DNA of 64,000 nt from positions 124,001-188,000 of the forward strand of contig NZ_MUNW01000064.1 of assembly GCF_002002725.1 (NCBI RefSeq). Direction: 5' to 3'. The DNA comes from Sinorhizobium sp. A49. GTDB taxonomy: Bacteria; Pseudomonadota; Alphaproteobacteria; Rhizobiales; Rhizobiaceae. Positions 47,184 to 56,117 of the stretch are shown here, piece by piece. Positions within the stretch are counted from its first letter, which is position 1. Each line of letters begins with the position of its first letter. The notes under the pieces are model-generated. The model was not told the origin of the DNA and did no database searches. It was given only the letters and a program-made list of their open reading frames with translations. Position numbers and translations under genes: made by a program.

Positions 47184-48272
47184 TCAGGCCCGGTAGCTCT
47201 TGCCACCGTCGTCGAACAGATGCAGCTTGGTCTTGTCGGCGGTGAACCGGACTTTCTCGCCGCGATGCACGGGCAAAATGCCGGGAATCTTGGCGATAAT
47301 CGGTTCCTTCTCGACCAGCCCTTCAATGTAGAGCAGCGTCACTTCGCCGAGCGCCTCGACGATGGCCACCGTGCCTTCGAAGAGGAAGTCCTCGCCGCTC
47401 GCCGTCTGCAGGTCTTCCGGACGCACGCCAAAGCTCGCGGTCTTGCCGTTCTCGGAAGCGTTGGTGGCGATATCGAGCGTCACCGACTTGCCGCCGGCAA
47501 GCTTGACCGTCGTCTGCGGACCGGTCGCCGTGATCGTTGCCGGAATGACGTTCATCGCCGGCGAGCCGATGAAGCGGGCGACGAACAGGTTCGCCGGGCG
47601 CTCGTAAAGCTCGAGCGGCGGACCGACCTGCTCGATATGCCCCGCCGACAGCACGACGATCCGATCGGCAAGCGTCATCGCCTCGACCTGGTCGTGGGTG
47701 ACGTAGATCATCGTCGTATCGGCCATCTGCTCGTTGAGCCTGGCGATTTCGATGCGGGTGGCGACGCGAAGTGCCGCGTCGAGGTTGGACAACGGCTCGT
47801 CGAACAGGAACACCTTGGGATCGCGGCAGATCGCCCGGCCGATCGCCACGCGCTGGCGCTGGCCGCCGGATAGCGCCTTCGGCAGGCGATCAAGATATTT
47901 GGTGAGCTGCAGGATATCGGCGGCGGCACGCACGCGCCGGTCGATCTCCTCTTTGCTCTCCTTGGCGATGCGCATGCCGAAGGCCATATTGTCGTAGACG
48001 GTCATATGCGGATAGAGCGCATAGGACTGGAACACCATGGCGATACCGCGCTTCGACGGCGGCACATCATTGACGCGCTCGCCGTCGATGAACATGTCGC
48101 CGCCGGTGATTTCCTCCAGACCCGCGATCATGCGCAGCAATGTCGACTTGCCGCAGCCGGACGGGCCGACGAACACGACGAACTCGCCCTGCTTGATGTC
48201 GAGATTGATGCCGTGAATGACATCGACCGCGCCATAGGACTTGCGGATATCTTTAAGCGTCAGACCTGTCAT
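47184..48272 (-). CDS. aglK: Alpha-glucoside ABC transporter ATP-binding protein AglK
   Basis: 362 residues, MalK/UgpC type. Walker A GPSGCGKST (about residues 37-45), Q-loop MVFQSYALYPHMTV, signature LSGGQRQRVAIGRAI, Walker B VFLFDEPLSNLDAALR, switch His YVTHDQVEAMTLADR, then a C-terminal TOBE regulatory domain (FGVRPEDLQTAS). Last gene of the aglEFGAK operon, after the hydrolase aglA (31-bp gap). It energises import of sucrose, maltose and trehalose-type sugars. Confidence 0.95.
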   Translation of the reverse strand: MTGLTLKDIRKSYGAVDVIHGINLDIKQGEFVVFVGPSGCGKSTLLRMIAGLEEITGGDMFIDGERVNDVPPSKRGIAMVFQSYALYPHMTVYDNMAFGMRIAKESKEEIDRRVRAAADILQLTKYLDRLPKALSGGQRQRVAIGRAICRDPKVFLFDEPLSNLDAALRVATRIEIARLNEQMADTTMIYVTHDQVEAMTLADRIVVLSAGHIEQVGPPLELYERPANLFVARFIGSPAMNVIPATITATGPQTTVKLAGGKSVTLDIATNASENGKTASFGVRPEDLQTASGEDFLFEGTVAIVEALGEVTLLYIEGLVEKEPIIAKIPGILPVHRGEKVRFTADKTKLHLFDDGGKSYRA

Positions 48273-48303
48273 CGCACCCTCCCCTTCGTCTCTTATGTCT
48301 GTC

Positions 48304-49962
48304 TCAAACCAGGCGCGCGAAGAATGCGCTCCAGGCCGGAAGATTGACCTTGTCGTCCTTGATCTCGGCCGTAAAGCCGTGACCGTCGAGCGCTTCTAAC
48401 GGCTCGATCGGCAAATCGGCCGAAGCAGCCGTACCGCCCATGTTGAAAGCGCAGAAAAGCTTCTCGTTGCCGTGGCTGCGCACGAAGGAGAGCACCGGTC
48501 CATCGGTGCCGCGAAACTCGATCTCGCCCTTGGCAAAGGCCGGATGCGCTTTGCGGAACTGCAGGAAGCGGCGATAGTGCTCCATGACGGAGGCTTCGTC
48601 ACCCTTCTGCGCGGAGACTGCCCGCTTCAGATGCTCGGCCGGCACCGGCAGCCAGGGCTTGGCATCGCCGAAACCGCCGTTGACCGCAGTGCTGTCCCAG
48701 ACCATCGGCGTCCGGCAGCCGTCGCGGCCCTTGAAATCGGGCCAGAACTGAATGCCGTAGGGATCCTTCAGGTCTTCATAGGCAAGCTCGGCTTCGGTGA
48801 GTGCCAGCTCTTCGCCCTGATAGATGCACACGGAACCGCGCAACGACATCAGCAGACTTGCGAGCAGCTTGGCGTAAGCGTCGCGATCGGCAACGCCGCC
48901 GCCCCAACGGCTGACATGGCGAACGACGTCGTGATTGGAAAACGCCCAGCAGGCCCAGCCCTCGGGGGCCGCCTTGTGAAAATCACGCAGGACTTCGGCA
49001 ACACGCTGCGGCGTCGGCGCTTCGGGCGCGAGGAATTCGAAGGCGTAGCACATGTGCATCTTGTCGCCGCCGGAGGTGTATTCGCCGGCGATCTCGAGTC
49101 CGCGCTGGCTGTCGCCGACTTCGCCGACAGCGGCGATCGCCGGAAACTCGTCCATGACCGCACGGAAGCGCTTGAGGAACGCCAGGTTCTCCGGCTGGTT
49201 CTTGTCGTAGAGATGTTCCTGATAGTTATACGGGTTGACCGCCGGCGCAGTTTGGGCGTTGCGCCGCTCCGGCGCCAAGGCCGGGTTGTCGCGCAGCTGC
49301 TTGTCGTGGAAGTAGAAGTTGATGGTGTCGAGGCGGAAACCATCGACGCCGCGCTCCAGCCAGAAGCGTTCGACGCCCAAAAGCGCTTCCTGCACATCGG
49401 GATTATGCAGGTTCAGGTCCGGCTGCGAGGTCAGGAAGTTGTGCAGATAATACTGCAGCCGCGTCGGATCCCAGGCCCAGGCCGAGCCGCCGAAGATCGA
49501 CAGCCAGTTGTTCGGCGGCGTTCCATCGGGCTTGGAGTCCGCCCAGACGTACCAATCCGCCTTGGCGTTCGTCCGGCTGGCGCGGCTTTCGACGAACCAG
49601 GGGTGCTGGTCCGAGGTATGCGACAGTACGAGGTCGATCATCACCCGGATGCCGAGCCGATGCGCCTCGGCGATCAGCGCATCAAAATCGGCGAGATTGC
49701 CGAAGATGCCGTCGACGTCGGTGTAGTTCGAGACGTCGTAGCCGAAATCCTTCATCGGCGACGTGAAGAAGGGCGAGATCCAGATGGCGTCGGCGCCGAG
49801 CGAGGCGACATGCGGCAGCCGGGCGGTGATGCCCCTGAGATCGCCGATGCCGTCACCGTTGGAATCCTGGTAGGAGCGCGGATAGATCTGATAGATCACC
49901 GCGCCGCGCCACCAGTCCTTGTCGACCTGCAAAGTGGATTGGCTCATTTCAGTCATGCTCAT
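48304..49962 (-). CDS. aglA: Alpha-glucosidase AglA (GH13)
   Basis: 552 residues, cytoplasmic GH13 enzyme with no signal peptide, hydrolysing imported alpha-glucosides. WWRGAVIYQIYPRSYQDSNGDGIGDLRGI is the standard start of oligo-1,6-glucosidase/alpha-glucosidase proteins. Catalytic regions: VMIDLVLSHTSDQHPWF, nucleophile Asp in GVDGFRLDTINF, acid Glu in AVGEVGD, and SNHDVVRH. The first of three close Met codons (49962) is chosen; MTEMSQ and MSQS are alternatives. Between aglG and aglK in the operon, so its product acts on sugars arriving through AglEFGK. Confidence 0.95.
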   Translation of the reverse strand: MSMTEMSQSTLQVDKDWWRGAVIYQIYPRSYQDSNGDGIGDLRGITARLPHVASLGADAIWISPFFTSPMKDFGYDVSNYTDVDGIFGNLADFDALIAEAHRLGIRVMIDLVLSHTSDQHPWFVESRASRTNAKADWYVWADSKPDGTPPNNWLSIFGGSAWAWDPTRLQYYLHNFLTSQPDLNLHNPDVQEALLGVERFWLERGVDGFRLDTINFYFHDKQLRDNPALAPERRNAQTAPAVNPYNYQEHLYDKNQPENLAFLKRFRAVMDEFPAIAAVGEVGDSQRGLEIAGEYTSGGDKMHMCYAFEFLAPEAPTPQRVAEVLRDFHKAAPEGWACWAFSNHDVVRHVSRWGGGVADRDAYAKLLASLLMSLRGSVCIYQGEELALTEAELAYEDLKDPYGIQFWPDFKGRDGCRTPMVWDSTAVNGGFGDAKPWLPVPAEHLKRAVSAQKGDEASVMEHYRRFLQFRKAHPAFAKGEIEFRGTDGPVLSFVRSHGNEKLFCAFNMGGTAASADLPIEPLEALDGHGFTAEIKDDKVNLPAWSAFFARLV

Positions 49963-49985
49963 TGCGTTCAGAAGTCCCTGTGAGG

Positions 49986-51134
49986 TCAGCCGCCCTTGAC
50001 CGATCCCGCCAGCAGGCCGCGCACGAGATAGCGCTGCAGGCTGAAGAAGACGATCAGGGGGACGATGATGGTGATGAAGGCCGACGCGGTGAGGATTTCC
50101 CAGTTGCCGCCGCGAGAACCCAAGAGATTGACCAGCCGGCCGGTCAGGACCAGTTCGTCCTGGCCCGCACCAAGGAAGACGATGGCGACCAGCAGATCGT
50201 TCCAGGTCCACAGGAACTGGAAGATCGCAAACGACGCCAGCGCCGGAAACGACAGCGGCAGGATGATCTTGACGAAGATATCGAAGTCGCTGGCGCCGTC
50301 GACGCGCGCGGATTCCATGATCTCGCGCGGCAGGCCGGCCATGTAGTTGCGCAGGAGATAGATCGCCAGCGGCAAGCCGAAACCGGTATGGGCGAGCCAG
50401 ATGCCGACATAGGTCTTGGCCGGCACGCCGAAGAAGGCACCGACGCCGTTATAGAGTTTCAGAAGCGGAATCAGCGACATCTGCAGCGGCACGACGAGAA
50501 GGCCGACGACGACTGCGATCAGGATCGCGCGGCCCGGAAACGGCATCCAGGCGAGCGCATAGGCAGCGAAGGCCGCAATCAGGATCGGGATGATCGTCGA
50601 GGGAATGGCGACCGTCAGCGAATTGATGAAGGAGGCGCCGATGCCTTCGGCGCTCAAAACCTCGACGTAGTTGTCGAAGGTGAAGCGCGGCGGAACGGCG
50701 GCGGTAAAGAAGATGCGCTGGCCGCGCGAGCCTTCCATCTTGGTATCGGAGACGATCTCGAAGCTGCCATCGGCCTGCACGGTCAGCTTCTCGCCGTCGT
50801 TGAGCTCGGCGGTCTCGCCAGGCTTGAAGGCGGTCGGCTTTTGGCTGGAAAAGCCGAAGGCGGAGACTTCGCCGGCAGCGGTGCCTTCAAGCACGTCGCC
50901 CGAGATCACGAACTTGCCGTCGCGTTCGACCTGGGTATCTGCGCCCGGCGCGCGGGCGACGATGTTCTGGGTCGAAGTCGACAGGGCCGTCCACCAGCCG
51001 GAGACTGCCAGCTGATCCTTGTCGCGCAGAGACGAGATCAACAGGCCGGCTGTCGGCAGGGTCCAGAGAGCGACCAGGAGAAGGACCGAGAGGTGTACGG
51101 CCCAAGTGAGAGGGGAGCGCGTCGCCGGGTTCAT
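49986..51134 (-). CDS. aglG: Alpha-glucoside ABC transporter permease AglG
   Basis: 382 residues, MalG-type permease. An unusually long soluble insert of about 130 residues lies between helix 1 and helix 2 (INTTTL-type region GADTQVERDGKFVISGDVLEG), a feature of AglG proteins. The EAA loop is ESARVDGASDFDIFVKIILPLSFPAL, followed by FLWTWNDLLVAIVFLG. The start at 51134 is one base after the aglF stop on the coding strand, so aglF and aglG are translationally coupled. Confidence 0.94.
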   Translation of the reverse strand: MNPATRSPLTWAVHLSVLLLVALWTLPTAGLLISSLRDKDQLAVSGWWTALSTSTQNIVARAPGADTQVERDGKFVISGDVLEGTAAGEVSAFGFSSQKPTAFKPGETAELNDGEKLTVQADGSFEIVSDTKMEGSRGQRIFFTAAVPPRFTFDNYVEVLSAEGIGASFINSLTVAIPSTIIPILIAAFAAYALAWMPFPGRAILIAVVVGLLVVPLQMSLIPLLKLYNGVGAFFGVPAKTYVGIWLAHTGFGLPLAIYLLRNYMAGLPREIMESARVDGASDFDIFVKIILPLSFPALASFAIFQFLWTWNDLLVAIVFLGAGQDELVLTGRLVNLLGSRGGNWEILTASAFITIIVPLIVFFSLQRYLVRGLLAGSVKGG

Positions 51135-51135
51135 C

Positions 51136-52146
51136 TCAGTGCCCCTTCATTTCTTTGGCCGCATTGCGGATGTTCCAGACCATGATCGGGATGACGAGGA
51201 CCATGATGACGACGGCAATCGCCGCGCCGCGTCCGAAGTCGCCGCCACCGCGGAACATCCAGTCGAACATGAGGTTGGCGAGCACCTGGCTCTGCCATTG
51301 GCCATTGGTCATCGCCAGAACGATGTCGAAAACCTTGAGGACCAGGATGGTGATGGTCGTCCAGACCACGGCGATCGTGCCCCAGATCTGCGGCACCATG
51401 ATCTTGAAGAAGATCTGCCAGCCGTTGGCGCCATCGATCACGGCGGCCTCGACCGTTTCCTCCGGGATACCGCGCAGTGCGGCCGACAGGATGACCATGG
51501 CAAAGCCGGTCTGGATCCAGACGAGAATGGCCATCAGGAAGAAGTTGTTCCAGAAGGGCAGCGTGATCCAGGCCTGCGGATCACCGCCGAAAGCGACGAC
51601 GATGGCGTTCAGAAGGCCGATCTGCTCGGTGCCTTCGGCGCGATAGTCATAGATGAACTTCCAGATGACGGCGGCGCCGACGAATGAGATCGCCATTGGC
51701 ATGAAGATCAGGGTCTTGGCGATGTTGCCCCACCAGATGCGGTCGGTCAGGGCGGCGATGACAAGCCCGAAGAAGGTCGCGAGCGCCGGCACCACCAAGA
51801 GCCAGAGGAAATTGTTGAAGATCGACTGGCGAAATTCGCCGTCGTTCAGCATCCAGACGTAGTTGCTGGCACCGACGAAGTTTTCGCCGGCGCGATCATG
51901 CACGCTGAACCAGACCGACATGACCACTGGGTAGATGAGGTAGATCGTCAAAGCGAACAGTGCCGGGGCGAGAAACAGCCATGGCCGGATAGCATTGGTG
52001 ATGCGCAGGTTGCGCGACGCCTCGACGCCGGACCGCCCCTTCGACGGGAAGATCAGATCGAGGAGGAAGCTGGTTCCCCAGAAATAGGCCGCACAGCCGA
52101 GAACCCCGGCCACCATCGTTCCTACGGCAAAGACGAGCTGTTGCAT
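51136..52146 (-). CDS. aglF: Alpha-glucoside ABC transporter permease AglF
   Basis: 336 residues, MalF-type permease. N-terminal helices MQQLVFAVGTMVAGVLGCAAYFW and RPWLFLAPALFALTIYLIYPVVMSV; EAA loop ETVEAAVIDGANGWQIFFKIMVPQIWGTIAVVW. GGGAGGGACATGTC precedes ATG 52146. Paired with AglG as the membrane channel for alpha-glucosides. A GC hairpin in the 138-bp gap after aglE lies upstream. Confidence 0.94.
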   Translation of the reverse strand: MQQLVFAVGTMVAGVLGCAAYFWGTSFLLDLIFPSKGRSGVEASRNLRITNAIRPWLFLAPALFALTIYLIYPVVMSVWFSVHDRAGENFVGASNYVWMLNDGEFRQSIFNNFLWLLVVPALATFFGLVIAALTDRIWWGNIAKTLIFMPMAISFVGAAVIWKFIYDYRAEGTEQIGLLNAIVVAFGGDPQAWITLPFWNNFFLMAILVWIQTGFAMVILSAALRGIPEETVEAAVIDGANGWQIFFKIMVPQIWGTIAVVWTTITILVLKVFDIVLAMTNGQWQSQVLANLMFDWMFRGGGDFGRGAAIAVVIMVLVIPIMVWNIRNAAKEMKGH

Positions 52147-52250
52147 GACATGTCCCTCCCCCAAGTGCACATTTCGCGCAGGGCATGGCGATTGTCGCCG
52201 TTCTCGTTGGGGTCTCGTCGCACTGAACGTTCAACGGACCCAGTGGACTG

Positions 52251-52276
52251 GGCGGGCGGCGCAATCGCCGCCCGCC
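52251..52276 (-). repeat. Hairpin between aglE and aglF
   Basis: GGCGGGCGGCG/CGCCGCCCGCC (52251-52261 with 52266-52276), 11 bp with a 4-nt loop, nine bases after the aglE stop. No T-run follows on the minus strand, so it is more likely a 3'-end stabiliser of the binding-protein message than a terminator. Confidence 0.7.
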
Positions 52277-52284
52277 GTCCGGTT

Positions 52285-53643
52285 TTACTTGATTGCGTCC
52301 CAGGCCTTCTGAACGCTGTCGGCAACGTCGGTCGCCGACTTGCCGCCGACGAAATCGACCATGCCGGTCCAGAATGCGCCCGCGCCGATCTTGCCGGGCA
52401 TCAGGTCCGAGCCATCGAAGCGGAACGTCGTCGCGTTCAGCAGGATCTCGCCCTGCTTCTTCAGCGGCGGGTTGCCGTAGGCATCGACGTTGACGCTCTT
52501 GTAAGGTGTCAGGAAGCTCGTCTGCGCCATCCAGACTTCATGCGCGATCGGCGTCTTCAGGAATTCGATGAAGGCGCGCGCCGCTGGCGTGTCCTTGGTG
52601 ATCATCGCCAGCGTTCCAGCGCCGAGAACCGGATTGCCGAGGTCCTTCTTGCTCTCGTAGGGCGGCATGTAGAAGAAGTCGGCATCCTCGCCGATCACCG
52701 TGCCTTCAGGGAAGAACGACGGAATGAACGAGGCCTGGTGATGCAGATAGCACTTCGGCGGCGATGCGAAGAGACCCTTCGGGCTGTCGCGGAAGTCGGT
52801 CGATGCAACTGCAGCCGCGCCACCATCGACGAACTTGTCGTTCTTGGCGAACCAGCCGAACTCGTCGATCGCACCAACGACGGCCGGATCGTTGAACGGG
52901 ATCTCGTTCTTGACCCACTTGTCATAGACGTCGGCGGGCTGCGTGCGCAGCATCATGTCTTCCACCCAGTCGGTGGCGGGCCAGCCGGTCGCGCCGCCCG
53001 AGCCGAGGCCGATGCACCAGGGCTTCTGACCGTCAGCGGCGATCTTCTCGGTCAGCGCCTTCAGCTCTTCCATGGTTTTCGGCACTTCGTAGCCGGCGTC
53101 CTCGAAATTCTCCGGCGAGTACCAGACCAGCGACTTCACGTCGATCTTGTAGGGGAAGGCATAAAGCGCGGCGTTGCCGTCCTTGCCCTTGTAGGTCGAA
53201 AGGTCGACCCAGGACTGGCCGGCCGCATAATTGTCGAGCAGCCACTTCTGGGTGTCATCGCCGAGCGGTGTCAGGTAGCCCTTGGACGCCAGATCACCGA
53301 TCAGGCCCGGCTGCGGCAGGATGGAAACATCGGACGGGCTGCCGGCCTGGGTGTCGATGACGATCTGCTGCTCGTAGTTTTCAGAGGACGAATACTTGAT
53401 CTCGACGCCGGTCGCCTCGACGAAATAGGCATAGACGCTCTTGAAGAGCGCCTCGTCCTCGCCGCGCCAGGGGCCGAAGATCGTCAGCGTCTTACCCTTG
53501 AGGTCATGACCTTTCTTGAATTCCTCGAAGCTTGCCCAGTTGAATTTGGAATCTTCGCCAGGCTTGAACTTCAGATCCGCAGCGCCGGCAGCGCCAGCAA
53601 ACAGCGCCAGCGCGGCCACGCTCAACAGAAATGATCTCTTCAC
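52285..53643 (-). CDS. aglE: Alpha-glucoside ABC transporter substrate-binding protein AglE
   Basis: 452 residues, SBP family 1. Signal peptide MKRSFLLSVAALALFAGAAGA, mature start ADLKFKPGEDSKFNW. Typical AglE segments: GKTLTIFGPWRGEDEALFKSV, IVIDTQAGSPSDVSILPQPGLI and TGWPATDWVEDMMLR. First gene of aglEFGAK. Its promoter region (53644-53933) is shared with divergent aglR and holds three palindromic operators, so the operon is probably repressed by AglR until alpha-glucosides are present. Confidence 0.95.
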   Translation of the reverse strand: MKRSFLLSVAALALFAGAAGAADLKFKPGEDSKFNWASFEEFKKGHDLKGKTLTIFGPWRGEDEALFKSVYAYFVEATGVEIKYSSSENYEQQIVIDTQAGSPSDVSILPQPGLIGDLASKGYLTPLGDDTQKWLLDNYAAGQSWVDLSTYKGKDGNAALYAFPYKIDVKSLVWYSPENFEDAGYEVPKTMEELKALTEKIAADGQKPWCIGLGSGGATGWPATDWVEDMMLRTQPADVYDKWVKNEIPFNDPAVVGAIDEFGWFAKNDKFVDGGAAAVASTDFRDSPKGLFASPPKCYLHHQASFIPSFFPEGTVIGEDADFFYMPPYESKKDLGNPVLGAGTLAMITKDTPAARAFIEFLKTPIAHEVWMAQTSFLTPYKSVNVDAYGNPPLKKQGEILLNATTFRFDGSDLMPGKIGAGAFWTGMVDFVGGKSATDVADSVQKAWDAIK

Positions 53644-53702
53644 GTTGTTCTCCTCCCAAGATGAACCCGGATCCCGCCGGGCAGATCATCAATGCGCAAA
53701 AT

Positions 53703-53716
53703 TCAAAGCGCTTTGA
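53703..53716. promoter_or_regulatory. AglR operator 1 (aglE-proximal)
   Basis: TCAAAGCGCTTTGA is a perfect 14-bp palindrome with a central CG, as LacI/GalR proteins bind. It lies about 60 bp upstream of aglE. Confidence 0.7.
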
Positions 53717-53749
53717 GTTTGCTAACAAACCATTGCGACGCTCCAGGAG

Positions 53750-53763
53750 TCAAGCGCTTTCGA
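53750..53763. promoter_or_regulatory. AglR operator 2 (middle, half-conserved)
   Basis: The stretch TCAAGCGCTTTCGA shares the core AAGCGCTT with operators 1 and 3 but its flanks are less symmetrical. Spacing to operator 1 is 46 bp, between four and five helical turns. Confidence 0.5.
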
Positions 53764-53905
53764 TTCACCGTCTCTCATCCGGCATTATTTTGCTTTGCGG
53801 CAACTTTTTGCAGCGCGAAGCCGGCTAATTCTGCTTTGTATGATGAAAAACGAGTGCTACAGAAATTGAGGGCGCTGGATGAAACCACAAAAATCAAAGG
53901 GATAT

Positions 53906-53919
53906 CCAAAGCGCTTTGG
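53906..53919. promoter_or_regulatory. AglR operator 3 (aglR-proximal)
   Basis: CCAAAGCGCTTTGG is a perfect 14-bp palindrome 15 bp upstream of the aglR ATG, overlapping the ribosome-site region. It shares AAAGCGCTTT with operator 1, which suggests autoregulation and possible looping. Confidence 0.7.
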
Positions 53920-53933
53920 GAGGAAAATTGACC

Positions 53934-54965
53934 ATGGGGGTCAATCTCAAGCAGCTCGCGGAACTGCTCGGCCTGTCGCAGACGACAGTCAGCCGGGCGT
54001 TGAACGGCTATCCGGAAGTCAATGCGGAAACCCGCCAGCGCGTGCTGCAGGCCGTGCGCGAAACCGGCTATCGGCCGAACCGGGCGGCCCAGCGGCTTGC
54101 CACCGGCAAGGCCTATTCGATCGGCATGGTCATGCCGATCGCCGCCGGCATCGATTCCGACGTGCATTTCGGCGAGTTCCTAGCGGGGCTTGGCGAAGAG
54201 GCGGTCAAGCACGACTTCCATTTCGTGCTCAATCCCAGCGCGCCGGAGGATGAAGAGGCGACTTTCCAGAGGCTGGCGGCCAGCGGCAATGTCGATGCGC
54301 TGTTCCTTGCCTATATGCGCGCCAACGATCCGCGCATCGCCATGCTGAAATCGCTGCCTATTCCCTTTGTCGTGCATGGACGTTCGATCGGCGAGACACG
54401 GGACTATCCGTTCCTCGACATCGACAATACCGGCGCCTTTTACGATGCGACGCGGCTCTTGATCCAGCTTGGCCACCAGCGGATCGCGCTGATCAATGGC
54501 CCGGACTATCTGAGCTTTTCCATTCGCCGCCAGAAAGGCATGGCCCGGGCGCTTGCCGAGCATGGCCTTACCCTCGACGAGGCGCTCGTGCACCACTCGC
54601 TGATGACCGACGAGCACGGCTATCGCAGCATGCAGCGCTTCCTGCAGCAGCCCGACGCGCCGACCGCGGTCTTATGCTCGAGCACGGTGCTGGCGCTCGG
54701 GGCTGTCAGGGCCATCAACCAGGCGGGGCTGATGATAGGTCGCGACATCTCGCTGATTGCGCATGACGATGTGCTGCCGATGCTGAAGCCGGAAAACTTC
54801 AGCGTGCCGCTAACGACGACGCGGTCGTCGCTGCGAGCGGCGGGCGGACGCATCGCGACCCGGCTGATTGCCGGCATCCTCAAGAGCGGCGATCACCCCG
54901 ACCAGGAACTCTGGCGGGCCGAATTGATCGTTCGCGCTTCGACCGGCCCCGCTCCGCAAAAATGA
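53934..54965 (+). CDS. aglR: LacI-family repressor AglR
   Basis: 343 residues. N-terminal HTH MGVNLKQLAELLGLSQTTVSRALNGYPEVNAETRQRVLQAVRETGYRPN and a periplasmic-binding-protein-like sensor (GMVMPIAAGIDSDVHFGEF; VVHGRSIGETRDYPFLDIDN). Divergent from aglEFGAK, which it is known to control in S. meliloti. The start ATG 53934 has AGGAGG-like GGGAGG about 10 bases upstream; the upstream open stretch has no good start. Operator 3 sits directly in its leader. Confidence 0.95.
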   Translation: MGVNLKQLAELLGLSQTTVSRALNGYPEVNAETRQRVLQAVRETGYRPNRAAQRLATGKAYSIGMVMPIAAGIDSDVHFGEFLAGLGEEAVKHDFHFVLNPSAPEDEEATFQRLAASGNVDALFLAYMRANDPRIAMLKSLPIPFVVHGRSIGETRDYPFLDIDNTGAFYDATRLLIQLGHQRIALINGPDYLSFSIRRQKGMARALAEHGLTLDEALVHHSLMTDEHGYRSMQRFLQQPDAPTAVLCSSTVLALGAVRAINQAGLMIGRDISLIAHDDVLPMLKPENFSVPLTTTRSSLRAAGGRIATRLIAGILKSGDHPDQELWRAELIVRASTGPAPQK

Positions 54966-54990
54966 AAACGCGCCGCGAAGGGCCGCGCGT
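54962..54990 (-). terminator. Terminator of folD
   Basis: On the minus strand ACGCGC/GCGCGT (54968-54973 with 54985-54990) with a GC-rich loop is followed by TTTTCATTTTT. It begins about 30 nt after the folD stop and runs into the end of aglR. Confidence 0.7.
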
Positions 54991-55020
54991 CAGATATCGA
55001 CAAAAACCGAGTTGCGCCGA

Positions 55021-55920
55021 TCAGAAGCGCGGCGGCTTGCGCCCAGCCTTGCGATAGGCGGCAATCACGGTGTTTGCCATCAGCATGGCGATGGTCATCG
55101 GACCGACGCCACCCGGCACCGGCGTGATCACGCCTGCGACCTTTTCCACCTCGGAAAAAGCGACGTCGCCGACGAGCTTGGATTTGCCCTCGCCCTTTTC
55201 CGGTGCGGAGACGCGGTTGATGCCGACGTCGATGACGGTTGCGCCGGGCTTGACCCAATCCGCCTTGACCATCTCCGGGCGACCGACGGCCGCGACCAGG
55301 ATATCGGCATTGCGGCAGACCGCCGGCAGATCCTTCGTGCGCGAATGCGCCGTCGTCACAGTCGCGTTGGCGGCAAGCAGCAAAGCCGCCATCGGCTTGC
55401 CGAAAAGGTTCGAGCGGCCGATGACAACTGCGTTCAGGCCGGAAAGGTCCTCGCCGTGAGTCTGACGCACGAACACCATCGCGCCGGCGGGCGTACAGGA
55501 AACCAGACCTCCTTCGAGATCGCCGGTCGCCAGCTTGCCGGCGTTGACCACATGCAGACCGTCCACGTCCTTTTCCGGCAGAATCGACTGAATGATCGGT
55601 TCGGAGTTGAGATGCTTCGGCAGCGGCAGCTGGACGAGAATGCCGTGAATGCTGGCGTCCCCGTTGAGCTTGGAGACCAATGCCGACAAGTCTTCCTGGG
55701 TCGTCTCCTCGGCCAAGGTGTGCTGGGCCGACTGGAAGCCGCATTCCTTGGCCATCTTGCTCTTGGAAGAGACGTAGGCATGGCTTGCCGGATCGTTGCC
55801 GACGATGACCACCGCGAGACCGGGACGCACGCCCGCATCCGCTTCAAGCGCTTGTGTCGCGGATTTTACGGCCTCGATAACCGAAGCGGCGACCTGCTTG
55901 CCATCAATCACAGTCGTCAC
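55021..55920 (-). CDS. folD: Bifunctional methylene-THF dehydrogenase/cyclohydrolase
   Basis: 299 residues. Interconverts 5,10-methylene-THF and 10-formyl-THF. The catalytic Lys is in [17 protein letters not shown]; other motifs are [44 protein letters not shown] and [15 protein letters not shown]. Translation starts at GTG 55920, with AGGAGG seven bases before it; no nearby ATG fits. Single-gene unit with its own terminator. The HVVN replaces the common HPxN in the substrate loop, a mild variant. Confidence 0.96.
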   Translation of the reverse strand: MTTVIDGKQVAASVIEAVKSATQALEADAGVRPGLAVVIVGNDPASHAYVSSKSKMAKECGFQSAQHTLAEETTQEDLSALVSKLNGDASIHGILVQLPLPKHLNSEPIIQSILPEKDVDGLHVVNAGKLATGDLEGGLVSCTPAGAMVFVRQTHGEDLSGLNAVVIGRSNLFGKPMAALLLAANATVTTAHSRTKDLPAVCRNADILVAAVGRPEMVKADWVKPGATVIDVGINRVSAPEKGEGKSKLVGDVAFSEVEKVAGVITPVPGGVGPMTIAMLMANTVIAAYRKAGRKPPRF

Positions 55921-56117
55921 GGCATTCCTCCTGGCTTCCTGTTCGCGGCACACTCTAATTCGCCTCGGGAAAGGCGATTGCCTCAAAGCGCCCTATGCTG
56001 TCCCAAACGCATAAATGCAAGGGGCAGGTATCGCCAGACGCACGTTTACAGTGCAGGCAGCGTCATTTCCTCTCATCACTGAAGGGCCGCCTTGGTGACA
56101 CCCGCAAATCCTGAGGT

